Of a DNA stretch of 64,000 nucleotides, positions 34,013-47,044 are shown in pieces. The translations under genes and the position numbers were made by a program. Below the pieces are notes generated by a model, which made no database searches, was not told the origin of the DNA, and saw nothing but the letters and a program-made list of their open reading frames with translations. Each line of letters opens with the position of its first letter. The first letter of the stretch is position 1. The DNA is from Labyrinthula sp. Ha (taxonomy: Eukaryota > Sar > Bigyra > Labyrinthulida > Labyrinthulaceae): NCBI GenBank assembly GCA_015227615.1, contig JAALGZ010000002.1:2604001-2668000 (forward strand). The letters run 5' to 3'.

Positions 34013-36386
34013 ATGGGAAGGTAATAAAACTACTTTGTAGTGTTGGTGAACAAGGAACATAATTGCTTTTTCTTTTCATTGACATTATCCTTACGTGCCA
34101 ACTAGACGTAAATTTTAGTTTTCTCATGCATTGTATTCTAACCCCATGCCAGCAGGAGCTTATGACCTGAAACTGTTATAGAAAATTTCTCTCTCTAATT
34201 AATGTTCTTGAGGGGTAACGTATTTCTCTTCTAGATATTTCTTCCCTCTAAACATACGACCGTGAAGTAACCTAACACATATCATTACTGTATCAAAATA
34301 TTGCCCTCCATTGATAGCACTCATGTTTTCAACGACAATAACGTTAAATCCTATTTTCCTATTTAGAAACCCTAAAACAAAATAAAAACTCAACATGAAT
34401 TTGTTTTGTGCCTAGATATTTTTATCCTAGAAACAGAATGTTGGAAAGCTCTACCGATTTCTATACATATTTCTCAGTTCCAGTACTTGATTTACTTATC
34501 TTCAAACAAAGACACAAACATGTCCATGAACTGTAATAGAGGTTATTTCCAATGGTGGTGGGATATTTCAAGTTAAGATTTCAGGAACTTCTGGCTGGTC
34601 TTGATTATTTTTTTATATGTGCTAATCACAGTCTGAAGATCTCATTTATATTTTTTACAACCGACTAAACTAAAAAAATATATTTTGCATTTGTAAACAG
34701 CTACCTCAAGATTATTATAGCGTTTTATAGAGAAAAACTGGGAATTATACGTGTTGGATATAGACTAATAGCGATACTAGATTTTACAAGAAGTCGCACT
34801 AGAATACGAGTGTTTGATCATGAGTATTCGAGGCTTATCTTTAATCCTCGTTCATAGAAAAACAGAAAAATCCAGTGAAAAAAACATACAGTTTCGGAAG
34901 GTGTATTAGTGAAATGAAGGCAGTTCTTATTTATCTCTTCTTTGCTTCCCAAAATTATAACTTAATTGAAGGTTATTATTTTTTTCTTGATGGCCCAAGT
35001 CGTTAGATAACTACTCCAGTATCAACTTTGTTCTATATGGTGGAGTCTTACACTAATTTAAAGGTTTAGTCTGTGAGCTCAGATATTATTCATCTGAGTT
35101 TGCATTTGTTACCTATTATTGATGTTTGCGTAACAAATCAACAGTTACGAATTATTTTGCAACTACAGTAATCAATCTTAATTATAAGATATGCGCCGAA
35201 GCTGATACCAAATTGTCAAACGATAGTGGCTAGATTATTATTACGATACCCTTCCTCGGGATTATCTTCCCAGTTACATTTCATTACATGATAGAGCCAA
35301 ATTTTGTCCATAACATTCCGATTGACATGTTACTTTGTGAAATCTCTTTACTTAGTCTTGTTTCGCAGTAATTTCATTTATTTTCCAATGAGATGAAATA
35401 TATGAATTTAACTTATGTTTCTCACTGGACTGGTTTTAAAAAGGGGGTCAAACTCGTAGAAGATAATGTCAACATGAAGAGTAGAGGAATCTTTTTATTT
35501 TATTTTCATTGCCTTCCAAAGAATATGTCTCGTTGACTTGAAAATTTTAAACAACTTTTTGTTAATTAGCTGTGCGTAAAATCTGCAATAGTACCAGATA
35601 TTGGTTTGAACTATGCATTTTCGCTGCCAAGAAGAGTTCATTTCCAGATTAGAAATTCACTCCATAGAAGAAAATAACAAGGTGGGGCTCAAGCAGGAAC
35701 TACTTGGTTTAGGATTTTGATGGCTTCCTTACAGATCTGTCTTGAGTAGTGCCTTTCTCTATGATATCTTTCATCTGTGTTTTTCCATTGTTTAGTTGTC
35801 AATTTCATACTTCAGTAGTTTACTCCAACGTTTGAATACCAACAGATTCAACGCCATATGAAAGTCCGTGGCATGACATATATAATTTATCGCGACAGCT
35901 CCAACGTTTAGAAATTCTCATTGTGCTATGGATTCTTTTCTCAATATTTTAGTAAGGTAAGAGCAGCTATACTTTCCTCTAATTAGCGGTAGAGTTGTTT
36001 TCTTGATCATATTACTTGGATTATATGGTAGTCTCACATTAGTAACTAAACTAATTAGAAAATCAGGTCAATTCTACAAGAAAAACATATATAATTTAAA
36101 AGAATTGCAAGGATATCATTTTTATTTTATACTATCATTTCGAGACACAAAAACTATATCGAGATTCAAGGGGATAGTTTCTTCCATTACAGACATGAAG
36201 ATAAAAGCATTCTTGTTTTTGTTATAATCCAACTGCAAATTTACCCAAAAGTTGTAAAATCGGGGACACTTTGATAAAGCTTTCCAAACATTATCGCCAA
36301 TATTTAACTATGTAATAATTTATGTATGTTCCAAGTGCATATTTTACTATAGAAAACTGCGGACAGTTCAAACTTGAGTTTTCAGG
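34013..36386. other. Intergenic region with possible 5' part of the following gene
   Basis: Nothing recognisable over most of it. Near its end an ATG at 36195 opens a 10-codon hydrophobic start (MKIKAFLFLL) and then stops at 36227. It resembles a signal-peptide start and lies about 270 bp before the gene at 36468, which itself lacks one. A splice-donor-like AAG/GTAAGA occurs at about 35957. Neither could be joined in frame convincingly. Confidence 0.4.
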
Positions 36387-36467
36387 GTGTTTAACCCTAG
36401 ACGGGTAGGAAAGTTGAATAGGAAGTGGTTCCAATCTAAACTAGACCATCTCAAACTAAACCAAAGA

Positions 36468-37130
36468 ATGAAACTAAAACCAGAAAGTTTGAAAAAACAG
36501 CTGCCAGGAAATACTTTTCAGTATAGAGAGCTAGGTTTTGATAATCTTATTGGTGTGATTACTAAAAACTTGCATCTCCGAAGTTTACAAGACGAAGGGG
36601 ACTGTGAGTATGAGTATGTTTCAAATGTTGAATGTCTTGATCCATATTTCGATGCAATGGAAGAGATTTTTTCTACCTTTTCTATTGAGGAGCTCGATGC
36701 TCTTATTGAATTCTATGAAAACTATGACCCATTTGATTTTAAAGCTTATGGAGAAGGTTTGGCTGAAATAGTTGGCAAAGGAAGATTCTGTACAGAAGAC
36801 TTTGTAGCTGCACTTCCCATATTATATACATGCGTTCTTCCAAGTTGTGTTAATTGTGAAAAAAATGGAGAATATTATCAAAAAAGTTCAAAAGAATATA
36901 CAGAAATATCGAATACTATTTATGGATGTGGATTAAAGTTTACTCTCTGCACGGAAGAAGCTGGTGCACTAGTTATTGAAGGAAATGAAGAGTTCAAATT
37001 TTACACATCAGTAACAGTGGTATTTATTTCACTTCTTGTAGTGACTATTTTGCTTATTTCATACCAAAAGCGTTCATTAAAAACAGAAACCTTTGTAGAA
37101 ACAGAGATTAAGCATAAACAAGGGTTGTAG
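36468..37130 (+). CDS. Eight-cysteine ectodomain membrane protein, paralogue 1
   Basis: The ATG at 36468 gives about 220 residues. After a polar N-terminal stretch comes an ectodomain beginning CEYEYVSNVEC and ending with GCGLKFTLC. Its eight cysteines are spaced C-x9-C-x51-C-x13-C-x4-C-x2-C-x23-C-x6-C, exactly as in the two paralogues at 44734 and 45655. One transmembrane helix follows (TVVFISLLVVTILLIS), then a short basic tail. The stalk before the helix lacks the Ser-Pro motif of the other two. No signal peptide precedes the ectodomain in this frame, unlike paralogue 2. The frame stays open upstream of the ATG with no better start, so a 5' exon is probably missing from this call. Function unknown; a cell-surface role is inferred from topology. 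Confidence 0.75.
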   Translation: MKLKPESLKKQLPGNTFQYRELGFDNLIGVITKNLHLRSLQDEGDCEYEYVSNVECLDPYFDAMEEIFSTFSIEELDALIEFYENYDPFDFKAYGEGLAEIVGKGRFCTEDFVAALPILYTCVLPSCVNCEKNGEYYQKSSKEYTEISNTIYGCGLKFTLCTEEAGALVIEGNEEFKFYTSVTVVFISLLVVTILLISYQKRSLKTETFVETEIKHKQGL

Positions 37131-40100
37131 ACTAACATAAAGAACTTATAGTTCAGCTAAGCTATGGATTGAAATAATCATTACTGAGTATAAGGATATA
37201 TTTTAAATTATTTTTTAGTTCTTCCTACATTTCATCTATGGGAAATATGTAGTTTATTTCAAAGTTAGAGAAGAATTATTCTAGAATCGCAGAGTTCTTG
37301 AATATACTACAAAATTACTTTCAGAAGAAAATGGTTATGATTAGAAAAATATATAGTATAGATGACAAAATTAATTTCACTAAGAGTTGTGAAACCAAAC
37401 ATATTATATGCTTGATTTGATTATAGTAGAACAATTGAGTATATAAGGAAAGGTTTAATAAACATATGAAAAGAAACTGAAGTTCAACTGCAAGAGAAAC
37501 ATTTTCTCAACAACAGTTTCTAATTAATGTATTATTCCAGGATAATATTTTGTGCTTTCTATATCAAAAACAGATCTCTTTAAGATTAATTAACACATTC
37601 ATCAAACCATAGTTTTTAAATTGAGACTAAAAAAAGTCGACAAGAAGAATAACTAAAGCGACACATTTCACTCATTAGAATCAAAGCTCAACTGAGAAAA
37701 TCTTCTAACAAGATAGAACGTGTAATCTAATATATTTTTTTTATCTTTCTATTTTAATTAAGTAAACTTCCCAAAAACAACTTTCTAGAAACTATGAAAC
37801 AACAGTTGAAGAAACAAGAAACTAACATAGGTTCTACTTATTCAGATATATAAAATATCTTGACGTGTTAAACAAGACTTCAATATTATGCAGGTTCTAT
37901 CTTTTTTTCTTAGTGCATATTCCTATTAATAAGGTGTAATCTAAATTTCTATCGAGTAATATAAAAACTGTTCAACGAGTATTACTTAACATCTAGAAGA
38001 GTTTTCCACTGTTTCCTCTTTAGATCAAATACTGTGAATAACCTCGAACAGCACAAATGTTCTGATAATTCTTGTTAAATAGTCAATGTAAATTATTTAT
38101 GGGTCTAGATTTTCTCTACAATTGCATCTGAATAGTATTCTCAAGAACCGAGACTATCGAACAGTTCTCTTAGCATGAGTATACTGGTTGCTTCATGGGA
38201 TATTTCATATAAAATATAACAGAGAAACCAATAATTATAAAATTGATGCTATCAAACTGGAACGGGAAGCTTTGTGAAACAGTTTTATCATATGGCTGTA
38301 TAATTTATTTATCTAAACAACTGCATAGTATTCTGAAAAACCAAGAATTTGGAATACTGAATACGGCATTACTATGGAGATGCAATATTTATTGAATTAT
38401 TGAAATAAAACAATCTTATGGAAACTATAATAATAAAATATTTTTGCTGCTATATAGAGACGAAAATATGAAATTTAACTTTGTCAATAAATTTTATATA
38501 AGTTGCTTCCGTGTTTTATACCGTTCTATAATACTCCTGAACCACTTTAGAGAACTTTAAACATTGATGGAAAGTTTAACTCTCTGCAGAAACACAAGCA
38601 AAGCTTTTTAAAAAATTTTCTTCTACTAGAACAATTTTAGAAATATTCCACAGATTCCTAAACCTACTTTAGTAACACCGCAGAAAATCAATTCTTAATG
38701 AAATGAGACTGATCCTTCGTTTTATTGTTGCTGTTTTTTCGGGATTGAAGTTGACACTATAAGTAAGTTCCTGGATGTCCGATTAGCTCCAAATAAATAA
38801 GAAAATCTAGGAATTTATTTTATTATAACTTCAATGAGTGTGTAAGTACTAATATATTGGACACGTAGAGTGTAGAAGAGAGTTAGAGAGAGAGGTACAA
38901 CTTTTCTGGATCAATACCTTCCCAAAATTGTAGAGTTGTTCTACACCCTCGAGCTTTCGAATAGAAGTCCCAGTATTAAGAAGAATGCTTCAGAAATCAA
39001 TGGATTTCATGAGGAAATTAATCTATTTATTGATAAGTTTACACCTTTGTTCGAAATAATAATTACTTGCGACTTCCATCATGTCTTAATTGTTATAATA
39101 AACTTGGCTTAAGGAAAGAGCTGGTTAAGTTCAAAAGAGAGTATTTGCCTACACTATATTAGTCATATCTTTGAATTTAAGCTATTTCCATAAATTTCAA
39201 TTAATATTTATCGTAAACTTACCAGAAATCCCAACTATAGGAAATGCGAGTCCAGTTGAAGAAAGTGGCATCAATAAGCTGATTTTTTATAATACAATGA
39301 CAACACGGTTTTTTCTTGTAGTATGTATACTTCTTCTGTTATTTCCCTAATTAAAACGATAAACTGAACATGCAAAACAAGTTTTTTATAAATTTAATAC
39401 AGCGCTTCAGTTTTGGAGATAGTTTACTTGGTTTAGAGAAAAAAGCGAAATTATATTTCATGAGTTAATCAATTAGGTGTGACGTTTCCTAGCAAGACGA
39501 CTTAGAAGATTTCTCAGGAATAATATTTCATGAGGAAAAATATTCGAGATGGCTCCTCGCGTTTTTTTATTCTTTATAATCTAATTGTTTTTTTTATTAG
39601 GGAAGTAAACTCTATATTAATGTTAACTCTGTATTTTTCACATGGTCATTAATTAAGTCCATGATCTCCCTGAAGATGTTAATGGTTCATTGACACGGCT
39701 ATTAATTCAGATACAGAAAATACCTAATCAAAACTCTATGCAAAACTACGCTTATATATTCCACTAAAGTCGTTTTCTGTTTCTTACTTCAAAATTTTGT
39801 GGTTTTTCATTGTTCCACACATAACTACTTAGTTCTTAAATGATATGATAAAATATACTACTAACTACCCAAAGTAGGTGCAAGATTATTCAATGATAAT
39901 ACAAACTAGAATTCTTAATAAGCCAAATTCCTTTGATTTCTCAATATGTTACAATTTTCTAGCAACAAATTAGATAAAACTTAGCAAAACTTAGCTATTA
40001 GAAACTTGGTTAGTTTTTATTTCTGGTGGAAATATTATTCACCAAGTCATCAAACGTTCATTATTTCCTGCATGGATTGCAAATAAACGGATATAACAAG

Positions 40101-43100
40101 CTATACCAAGGACTTAAGTGCTGAGATTATATTTCTATCAGGTAGCTAAGCCTTATATAGATATCATCTCGGTTCATAAATATATTATAGCTCATAGAGA
40201 AGATGATTAGGATATATGATCTTCTCGTGTAATTGGATATTTTGGTTAATTCTGAACTCTAAGTATTATTGATGTGATAGTTTCGACACTTCAAAGAAAA
40301 TGTGTAGCTAAGTAGGCAAACTTTTAAAGCAGTGTACGGATTATATATATTAAAAAACCTTTTTCGGCCTGAGAATATTTTGGACAAAATAGTGAAAATT
40401 TCACCAGCTGTTATATAGCTGATCAGGACTGCATATTTACCTTTAGAGAACGTTTCCTTGCATGATACCTAGATTGATTGCGGTTAAATTGTTTAGTTAA
40501 TATGTTACTTCATCTTACTTATCTCATCAGTTCTTAGTGTGTGCGTAAGTCCGCTCGCTGTTATGTTATATGGATTTTACCTTTAAATTTAGACTATTGT
40601 TCGGCAATGTATTCAAATGCCTTCTTTCATCTAGATATTTGTTGTTTACTACACTTATACGGTTGTTTTTAATATTTCCCAAGTAGTTGATTCTCGAGTT
40701 CCAGTAACTTGGAAGGGATTATCTTGATGTCAATACTAGTTGAGAACAACAGTCTTGCATCATATATGATAACGAGATGTTAGAGTTTCACAGCTACTGA
40801 GCAAACAGTGCTTCTAATTGAAGTACTCAAATCATCCTTTGATAGATATTTACTATTGTAGCGGGTTATTGTATTGATACATACACCGTATAGCGACAAA
40901 TCAATGAATCAAAGTCATATATTTACAAATTATACATTGACCATTATTCCAAAAAAAAAACACTGCGTATTAGAAGACAATATCTATGACCTTTTAAAAC
41001 TTCAAACTTTGAATTCAACAACATGTGCTTCAGATGCTTCGTATCTATCTCTATTTAAATACCATTCCTTTGCTCTCGCTCAATTTAAAACTAAATGTCA
41101 ACAATTATCCCAATTTCTGCATACATTTCTAAAAATGTGTACACAGATAACTTTATTCTTTCAATTTAGTTGTTACGAGCGTGGAATCTGATACTTATAT
41201 CAAATATACAAACAACAATGCGAAACTTGCGCGTAAAAGCAATGAGATGTTTGTAGAGTGATCTCAATTCTAGGATCACGATGAAGCAATGTATTGTTTT
41301 TAAGCGAGTTTAATAATTGAGGAAAATTCCAGAAGCTTGAACAAAGAACTCAAAATTAAAACCGATTAATAATAACTGGATAAAGTGAAAAACAAGAAAA
41401 AACGAATTAACTAAAGGAAGATTAAATTACTGATTTTGATTCAGATGATTTTGACTTACAAGATAATGGGATGATTCAGTTAGTTCAACGAATGAGCCCG
41501 TAGTAGATCCTTTATAACTAGAGTTGAAGTTTCAATTGAGATATAATCAGATACCTCATACAGGGACTATCATCCATATAGAAGCTTACAAATTCATGCG
41601 GCGTCACAAATATTGAAGAGTTCAAGAACTATTGTATAAGCTATAGTATATGTACTGGAACCAGAATTTTATATTTTCTACAATCAGAAGCAAGAAACCC
41701 ATTAAGAAATGGTAGAACATTGCAACATGTATGATAGAAATTTCATAGTTACTTTCATGTCGTTTGAATAGGAAATGATCTGGTGTTTTTTTCTAACAAT
41801 TCTGAGTCAAAGAACTGTAAAATTAAAAAAATGATAGTTTGAATTACGGAAAAGCCCAATTGGTATGGCCAATAGACAAAGTGATAATACATTCTTATAC
41901 TCTGTTCATTTAAAAAGAAATATATTATACTTTCGGCTAAAGTGAGATTCCAGTGACATACCTTTAAGAAAGCAAAAGGTTTGAAATAACTCTTAGAGCA
42001 TTTCTGGTTAAAATGAAACTGCTAACCAAACAATAATATTCTTCACAATTTTTTAAGAGTATTAGTATATCGCAGATGTTGTACTTCTATTGCCTGGCTT
42101 ATCTGGTACTAGTATGTAAACTGTGACTGATGTGATTATTAGCAAAAATATATGTCCTTCGAGTTCAAATAAATTTATCGGTATTATTGTGAAATCTTTT
42201 TTTTATCCAATTAAACTTCAATAGTGTACACATAAGTAGAAGAAAAAGTAAGTGAATCTCTTTCTTCCTGATAATAACAACGTACAAATTAAACAGCTAG
42301 AAATATTAACGCTAGGATTCTCTGCTACTGAGGACAGTTTTCAGAATTGGATTGGCTAACATATTTAGAACACATGGTACCTTCAATACCATTAATAAGG
42401 AAATATAACAACATCTTACTTAGTTGCGAAATAGCTCCAGGTTCTGAAGTGCTTGCTTCTGAACAGTAGAAAACGTGTAATTTCTATTGGTTTTTAAACA
42501 ATATGATTTTGTCGGGCTATGTAAATCCAAGCGAATATTTCTTATAAGTTTAAATACACAGCTTGAAAGTAGTTGTTTTTTTATGCTTTTTTTTCTGTTT
42601 TTCGTTCTAATTTGGTGCAATTATTGGCAGACTATAATTCATATGTGACTCTTATAACTAGTTTCAAATTCTATCAACAATTTAAAACTACTAAGTATTG
42701 TAACATATACACTTCCGTAGTTACATTACCGGGGATTATTATCTATACGGGCATATGAAATATCCCAAAGAAGAGTATGGTCTAGGTAAGAGCATTTAGA
42801 ATGTGGAACAACCAAATTACTTATTCAGTTGACTCTACCCAATGATTTATATTAAAAACATCAAAAGAATTATATTTAAATCTGTTTACTAAGTACTAAT
42901 TTCTGAAAAACATTTTAGGAAACTCTTGGTAAACAAAGTTTTTTAAACAACATAGGTTGTACGGTAGTTCATTACTAGCGAACAGAAATAAAGAACCAGA
43001 TAAAATATACACAAAGAAATGAGCTATTAACCACAACCATGTGAATAATTGCCGGGATAATCATTCAGAAGACAAAACGAAACACTATGAAAAATTGTTT

Positions 43101-44733
43101 TGAGGGGGATAATAAAATGAAACCATTTAACCTATTGAATAAAAAAGTCATCCCCAATCCCAATCCATGAACTATTTGAATCATCGGATGCCAAGTATAC
43201 AGATGTTATGGTTTCAGGTGGTTTAAGCAGGACTAGTGGTTTTTTATAGATTGGAATATTTAGCAGATTCATCTCTGCTAAAAATAATTCCACATGTATA
43301 AACAAACAGAGGTTATTCAAGTTGAAACGCCCAGAAAATTGACATACCCCAACTATCTTATTTCTATTCGGAAAAGTACTGTCAAGAAAATAACTCTATC
43401 ATGTAACTTTCCCCAAAACTCAAGTTCCGCGAGGAGCCTCAGGAAGCAGGCTAATAGTTTTTCTTTATACCAGACTATGGCAGCGTATGACAGTTGCTGG
43501 GCAACTTACCAGTTAGGAACTTTGTCCAGAATAAATTGGTATTAGAACCCCAGACAAGAGAATAGAACCTAAAAATAAAAATCAAAATAGATAACAAACT
43601 AACCATTAAGGTCTTCTTATCGGAGATATCATGAAAGCAAACTGCCTAATGCCGCGGGCATCTTGTCAGGCATCATATTTCCAGCTGCTAGACCGGATTG
43701 TGGAAAGCAATCAATACCTTACATTTCTAAGGAATATTTTAAGCACTAATATGCTGAGTAGGATTCAAGCACCGAGCACTTCTCGATGAACTTAAATAAC
43801 TAGTTTTACCACTATCCGGCTAAAATTGACGGGGACATATTATGATAGCTATAATAGCTCTCAGTTCCTCCGCAGCGAGGAAACGAGTCACAAGATTGTA
43901 GAAATGCTTGATAAAAATGTTTCGGCAAATATGCGATTCTAACAAGGCTCGAATTGATCATCATTTGGTAGCTACCCTCTTGCTTGATGTGTGAAACCAA
44001 CTTAAAATTCTCTAGGAAGCTGAGAAGTTCTACAGAGATTACATATTCAGTTTACTAAGATCTACGTATAAGTTTTAGGTATATGACGGTAGATATACTG
44101 AGACTCCATTAGTCTCTCAAACACAATCCATTAACAATACCACATATACACAATGCAACCTCTTTAATTAGAAATATAACATGACTGAATGGTCTCTTAT
44201 CGTTTTCATGGTACTCTCGGAGCTTACAACAACTAACTTGGGTCTCATAGTTATCGTTATCAATCAAAGAATGGGTCGGCATACTACCACTACAGTAATT
44301 ATAATTATAGCCAAAGAACTTAACTAAAGGAAAATTAGGGTTAGAAAGTAAACATCCATATGTCTATTCAAACATGAAGATATTAACTCAAGTTTTCTTC
44401 TATACATCTAAATAAGATAAAAACTGTTCTTTTGATCCAATAATACAATATTTAGAACTTATTAAAGTACTAAAAAGTCTCCTTTAATATTACTAAGAAG
44501 TTTCAAATATGCTGTGATCTTGTGACTGCTGGGTACTTCTGATGGTGCATTATGAAATTTGCCCAAAATCTGGAACATATACACACTCTCCACATTTTCT
44601 ACCATTTCTATATTTTTATGCACTCAAATTCCCAGCAAGATGATCCGTATCTTTCAATAATTATATCTCCTAGAAAACATACTGCTGTGAAAACTTCAAA
44701 TATATACTTTTATCAGATTAAATTCAAAAAAAA
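37131..44733. other. Gene-poor A+T-rich region
   Basis: No gene recognised in about 7.6 kb. The longest frame (about 105 codons near 40.9 kb) has no ATG at its start and no motif. Around 43.1-44.0 kb the sequence is locally less A+T-rich but not evidently coding. No RNA gene or mobile element was identified. Confidence 0.6.
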
Positions 44734-45435
44734 ATGAAAACGACATTATTTGTACTTGCTGGTAGTTTCTTAAGCGGGCAAGTGTATGCCAAGAGTAAGC
44801 TCTTAGACACCCTAATCCAGGGGTTAAACCAAGAGGTAGGATTGGATCAAATTCAAGTGGACGAAGAAGATTGTGAGTATGAGTACATTGATGTTCTCAG
44901 CTGTATGGAACCCCTAGACACTGCAATTGGTGAGTTCTTTAGCTCTTTGCCCCTTGATCAACAGGCAGCTGTACTTGAATTGTTCTTTACTTACGAGTAC
45001 CTCAATAGTGAAGAGTTTGGTGAAGCTTTAGCTGATATTATTGGAGAAGCTGCAATTTGCACAGATGAAATTGTACCCTTGTTGGATTTGTTCATTACCT
45101 GCATTCTTCCCTCCTGTCTTAATTGTGAGAATGATCTAACTGGATTGAAATTCTTTGTAGAGCAGTATAGAGAAGGGTTGCTAAACGAACTAGGATGTAC
45201 ATTTACATTTGAAGTTTGTCCAGAGACGGATGCTCCATCTGCTTCTCCTACTAGACCACCAGTGGATGACTCAGAGGATGAACAAGATTTAGGGGAGGTC
45301 GCATTTTGGTTGTCTGCAATTGCACTATTTCTTTCACTGTTTGCGGTAATCTTATTGCTTTTGAGTTTAAGAAAAAAACCTATGTATGAGGTTGAGAAGT
45401 GCAAAGTTAATGTTGAAGCAAAACAAATTTTGTAG
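44734..45435 (+). CDS. Eight-cysteine ectodomain membrane protein, paralogue 2
   Basis: A 233-residue type I membrane protein and the best-preserved member of the family. Residues 1-19 (MKTTLFVLAGSFLSGQVYA) are a clear signal peptide with an AxA-like cleavage site. The ectodomain has cysteines at 47, 57, 109, 123, 128, 131, 155 and 162, starting DCEYEY and containing ICTDE, CILPSCLNC and LGCTFTFEVC. A Ser/Thr/Pro and acidic stalk (residues 167-187, with SASPTRPP) leads to one helix (about 188-212), then a basic cytosolic tail of about 20 residues. Even spacing of cysteines suggests four disulfides; the segment between cysteines 2 and 3 looks helical. It converges on paralogue 3, with 219 bp between stops. 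I recognise no named domain; a cell-surface or endomembrane ectodomain role is inference. Confidence 0.88.
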   Translation: MKTTLFVLAGSFLSGQVYAKSKLLDTLIQGLNQEVGLDQIQVDEEDCEYEYIDVLSCMEPLDTAIGEFFSSLPLDQQAAVLELFFTYEYLNSEEFGEALADIIGEAAICTDEIVPLLDLFITCILPSCLNCENDLTGLKFFVEQYREGLLNELGCTFTFEVCPETDAPSASPTRPPVDDSEDEQDLGEVAFWLSAIALFLSLFAVILLLLSLRKKPMYEVEKCKVNVEAKQIL

Positions 45436-45654
45436 ATTAAAAAAGTGTATATAAAATATAATACAAATTAATTCTTTCTTTGAATTTATAACAAAAACTA
45501 ATCTTGTATTGTCTAATACGAACTTTATCTGTTATTACTGAACGCAATTGGTTCAAAATTGCGCTTTCAGGGAAAAAATATAGTAAAGAAACTTTTGCAT
45601 AGCTAAGTTTTATCAAAAATTTATATTTAGAATTATCCATCCATCGCCTGAAAT
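45436..45654. other. Convergent intergenic spacer
   Basis: 219 bp between the stops of the two tail-to-tail paralogues. It must hold both 3' ends; no hairpin or clear polyadenylation signal stands out. Confidence 0.6.
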
Positions 45655-46296
45655 CTAGGAACTTACTTTTATTTTTGGCTCAAGTATTGATCGCTGCATT
45701 TCAACTTTATTTTCGTGTAATGACAAAAAGACTAAAACTATTGCAATGATTGCAAATACAAGTGCAAAAACAGAAAAAAGAAGTGAAACCTGCCCAAGAT
45801 CATCTAATTCTGACAGTTCAGTTTCGTCTTTTGTTGGAGAAAAAGTAGGAATCTCTGTTGAATTGTCACACACTTGATATTCAGAAGTGCACCCTATTTG
45901 AAGTAACATAATATCTCTTACAGCATCAAGATCTTCCTGTAATTTAGTTTGATCACTTTCACAGTTATTACAAGGAGGAACTCTACAGATTAAAGCAAGA
46001 TCAAGCAGTGGGATAATTTCATCAGTACAAAAGGCATTCTCTCCGAGCAAATCTGCTGTCAACTCTCCAATCTCCTGGCTGCTTAGGTATTCATACGAAA
46101 GTAGAATGTCATATAATGCATCTTGAGTTTCTGCAGGAAGTGCGTTAATGAAGGAATTAATCTCAGTTTGGAGTTCCATTGTGCATTCAGCGTATTCCTC
46201 GTACTCATACTCGCAATCATCAAGTACCAATATATTTTGTATATTCCAACTAATCTTCTGAGGAATAGGAGACAAAAAGGAACTGAACAGAGACAT
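45655..46296 (-). CDS. Eight-cysteine ectodomain membrane protein, paralogue 3
   Basis: 213 residues from the ATG at 46296. Cysteines at 28, 38, 90, 104, 109, 112, 136 and 143 repeat the family spacing exactly, in the contexts DCEYEYEEYAEC, FCTDE, CRVPPCNNC and GCTSEYQVC. A stalk with PTFSPTKDE precedes one transmembrane helix (about 169-191) and a cytosolic tail. The first ~20 residues (MSLFSSFLSPIPQKISWNIQ) are only weakly leader-like, so the true start may be in an upstream exon. Sequence identity with the paralogues is modest outside the cysteines and the motif around EYL-S-E-GE, so the duplications are not recent. Adjacent to paralogue 2 in convergent orientation, which suggests local inverted duplication. 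Function unknown. Confidence 0.85.
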   Translation of the reverse strand: MSLFSSFLSPIPQKISWNIQNILVLDDCEYEYEEYAECTMELQTEINSFINALPAETQDALYDILLSYEYLSSQEIGELTADLLGENAFCTDEIIPLLDLALICRVPPCNNCESDQTKLQEDLDAVRDIMLLQIGCTSEYQVCDNSTEIPTFSPTKDETELSELDDLGQVSLLFSVFALVFAIIAIVLVFLSLHENKVEMQRSILEPKIKVSS

Positions 46297-47044
46297 TCTG
46301 GATCTAAATCTTGTTGTTAACAGTAAAGAAAGTTGAATAGATCTATTTATATTAATTTTTTGTTTGAGCTTTGATTCTGTTTCCTATAGTTGTTGCATTT
46401 TGGACATATACTGTGAATCCTACTGCTCATACAGTAAAACGGGGACAGCTTCGTAAAAACTTATATGTCTATTGATATATCCATGTTGTTATAAGTTCAG
46501 GTTACAGTTTGATCTGACTTATGAAAATAAGCTCTTTCAGATTCCATTCTTCAGTTATTTAAACGGAAATACAAGTAAAATATCGGTAATAATCAAATAT
46601 AACAAATAGCGATTCGAACACAGGAGTCGAAATACTTATAATAAATACCCGTAATGACTTCTTAGCTGTTAAACACTATCATATTTATATATTAAATATT
46701 ATATCTCCAATAAAGTAAAAAGTATTTGTTTCTACAATTGTTTAACTTTTATTAAAAAAAACAACCTAAGCTTTGATTGTATTTGTAAGAATTTCCAATA
46801 AGCAAGGGAAAAAGCAAAGTTCTATATAAGAAATATTTACAAGCTGTCTTGAAGGAAACGTAGTACCTGATTCTCAACCTAACGAAATCAGTGCTCTGAA
46901 AAAATATTGATTGAATCTTATTAAATAATATATATATTCATTTTCAGACAATAAAGCGCAGACAATAACAGAAAGAAACAACCTCCAAGAATAAACAGAT
47001 TTTGTTACACGCTTCTCGAGCAAAACACGTTCACATTCACTATT
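46297..47044. other. Intergenic region
   Basis: Promoter side of paralogue 3 and downstream flank of the peroxidase gene. A GTTCGAATCGC-like string near 46610 on the minus strand recalls a tRNA T-loop, but the stem does not pair. Nothing else recognised. Confidence 0.5.

Noticed and set aside
7229-40841. A 17-bp string (AAGTACTCAAATCATCC) present near both 7.23 kb and 40.83 kb
   Set aside because: It does not extend convincingly on either side, and a match of this length is not far from chance in 64 kb of A+T-rich DNA.
40874-41191. 105-codon plus-strand open frame
   Set aside because: It lacks an ATG at its start, has no motif and no gene-like codon pattern; likely chance in A+T-rich DNA.
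46575-46640. tRNA-like T-loop string (GTTCGAATCGC on the minus strand)
   Set aside because: The T-stem pairs at only about three positions and no acceptor or anticodon stem can be formed around it.
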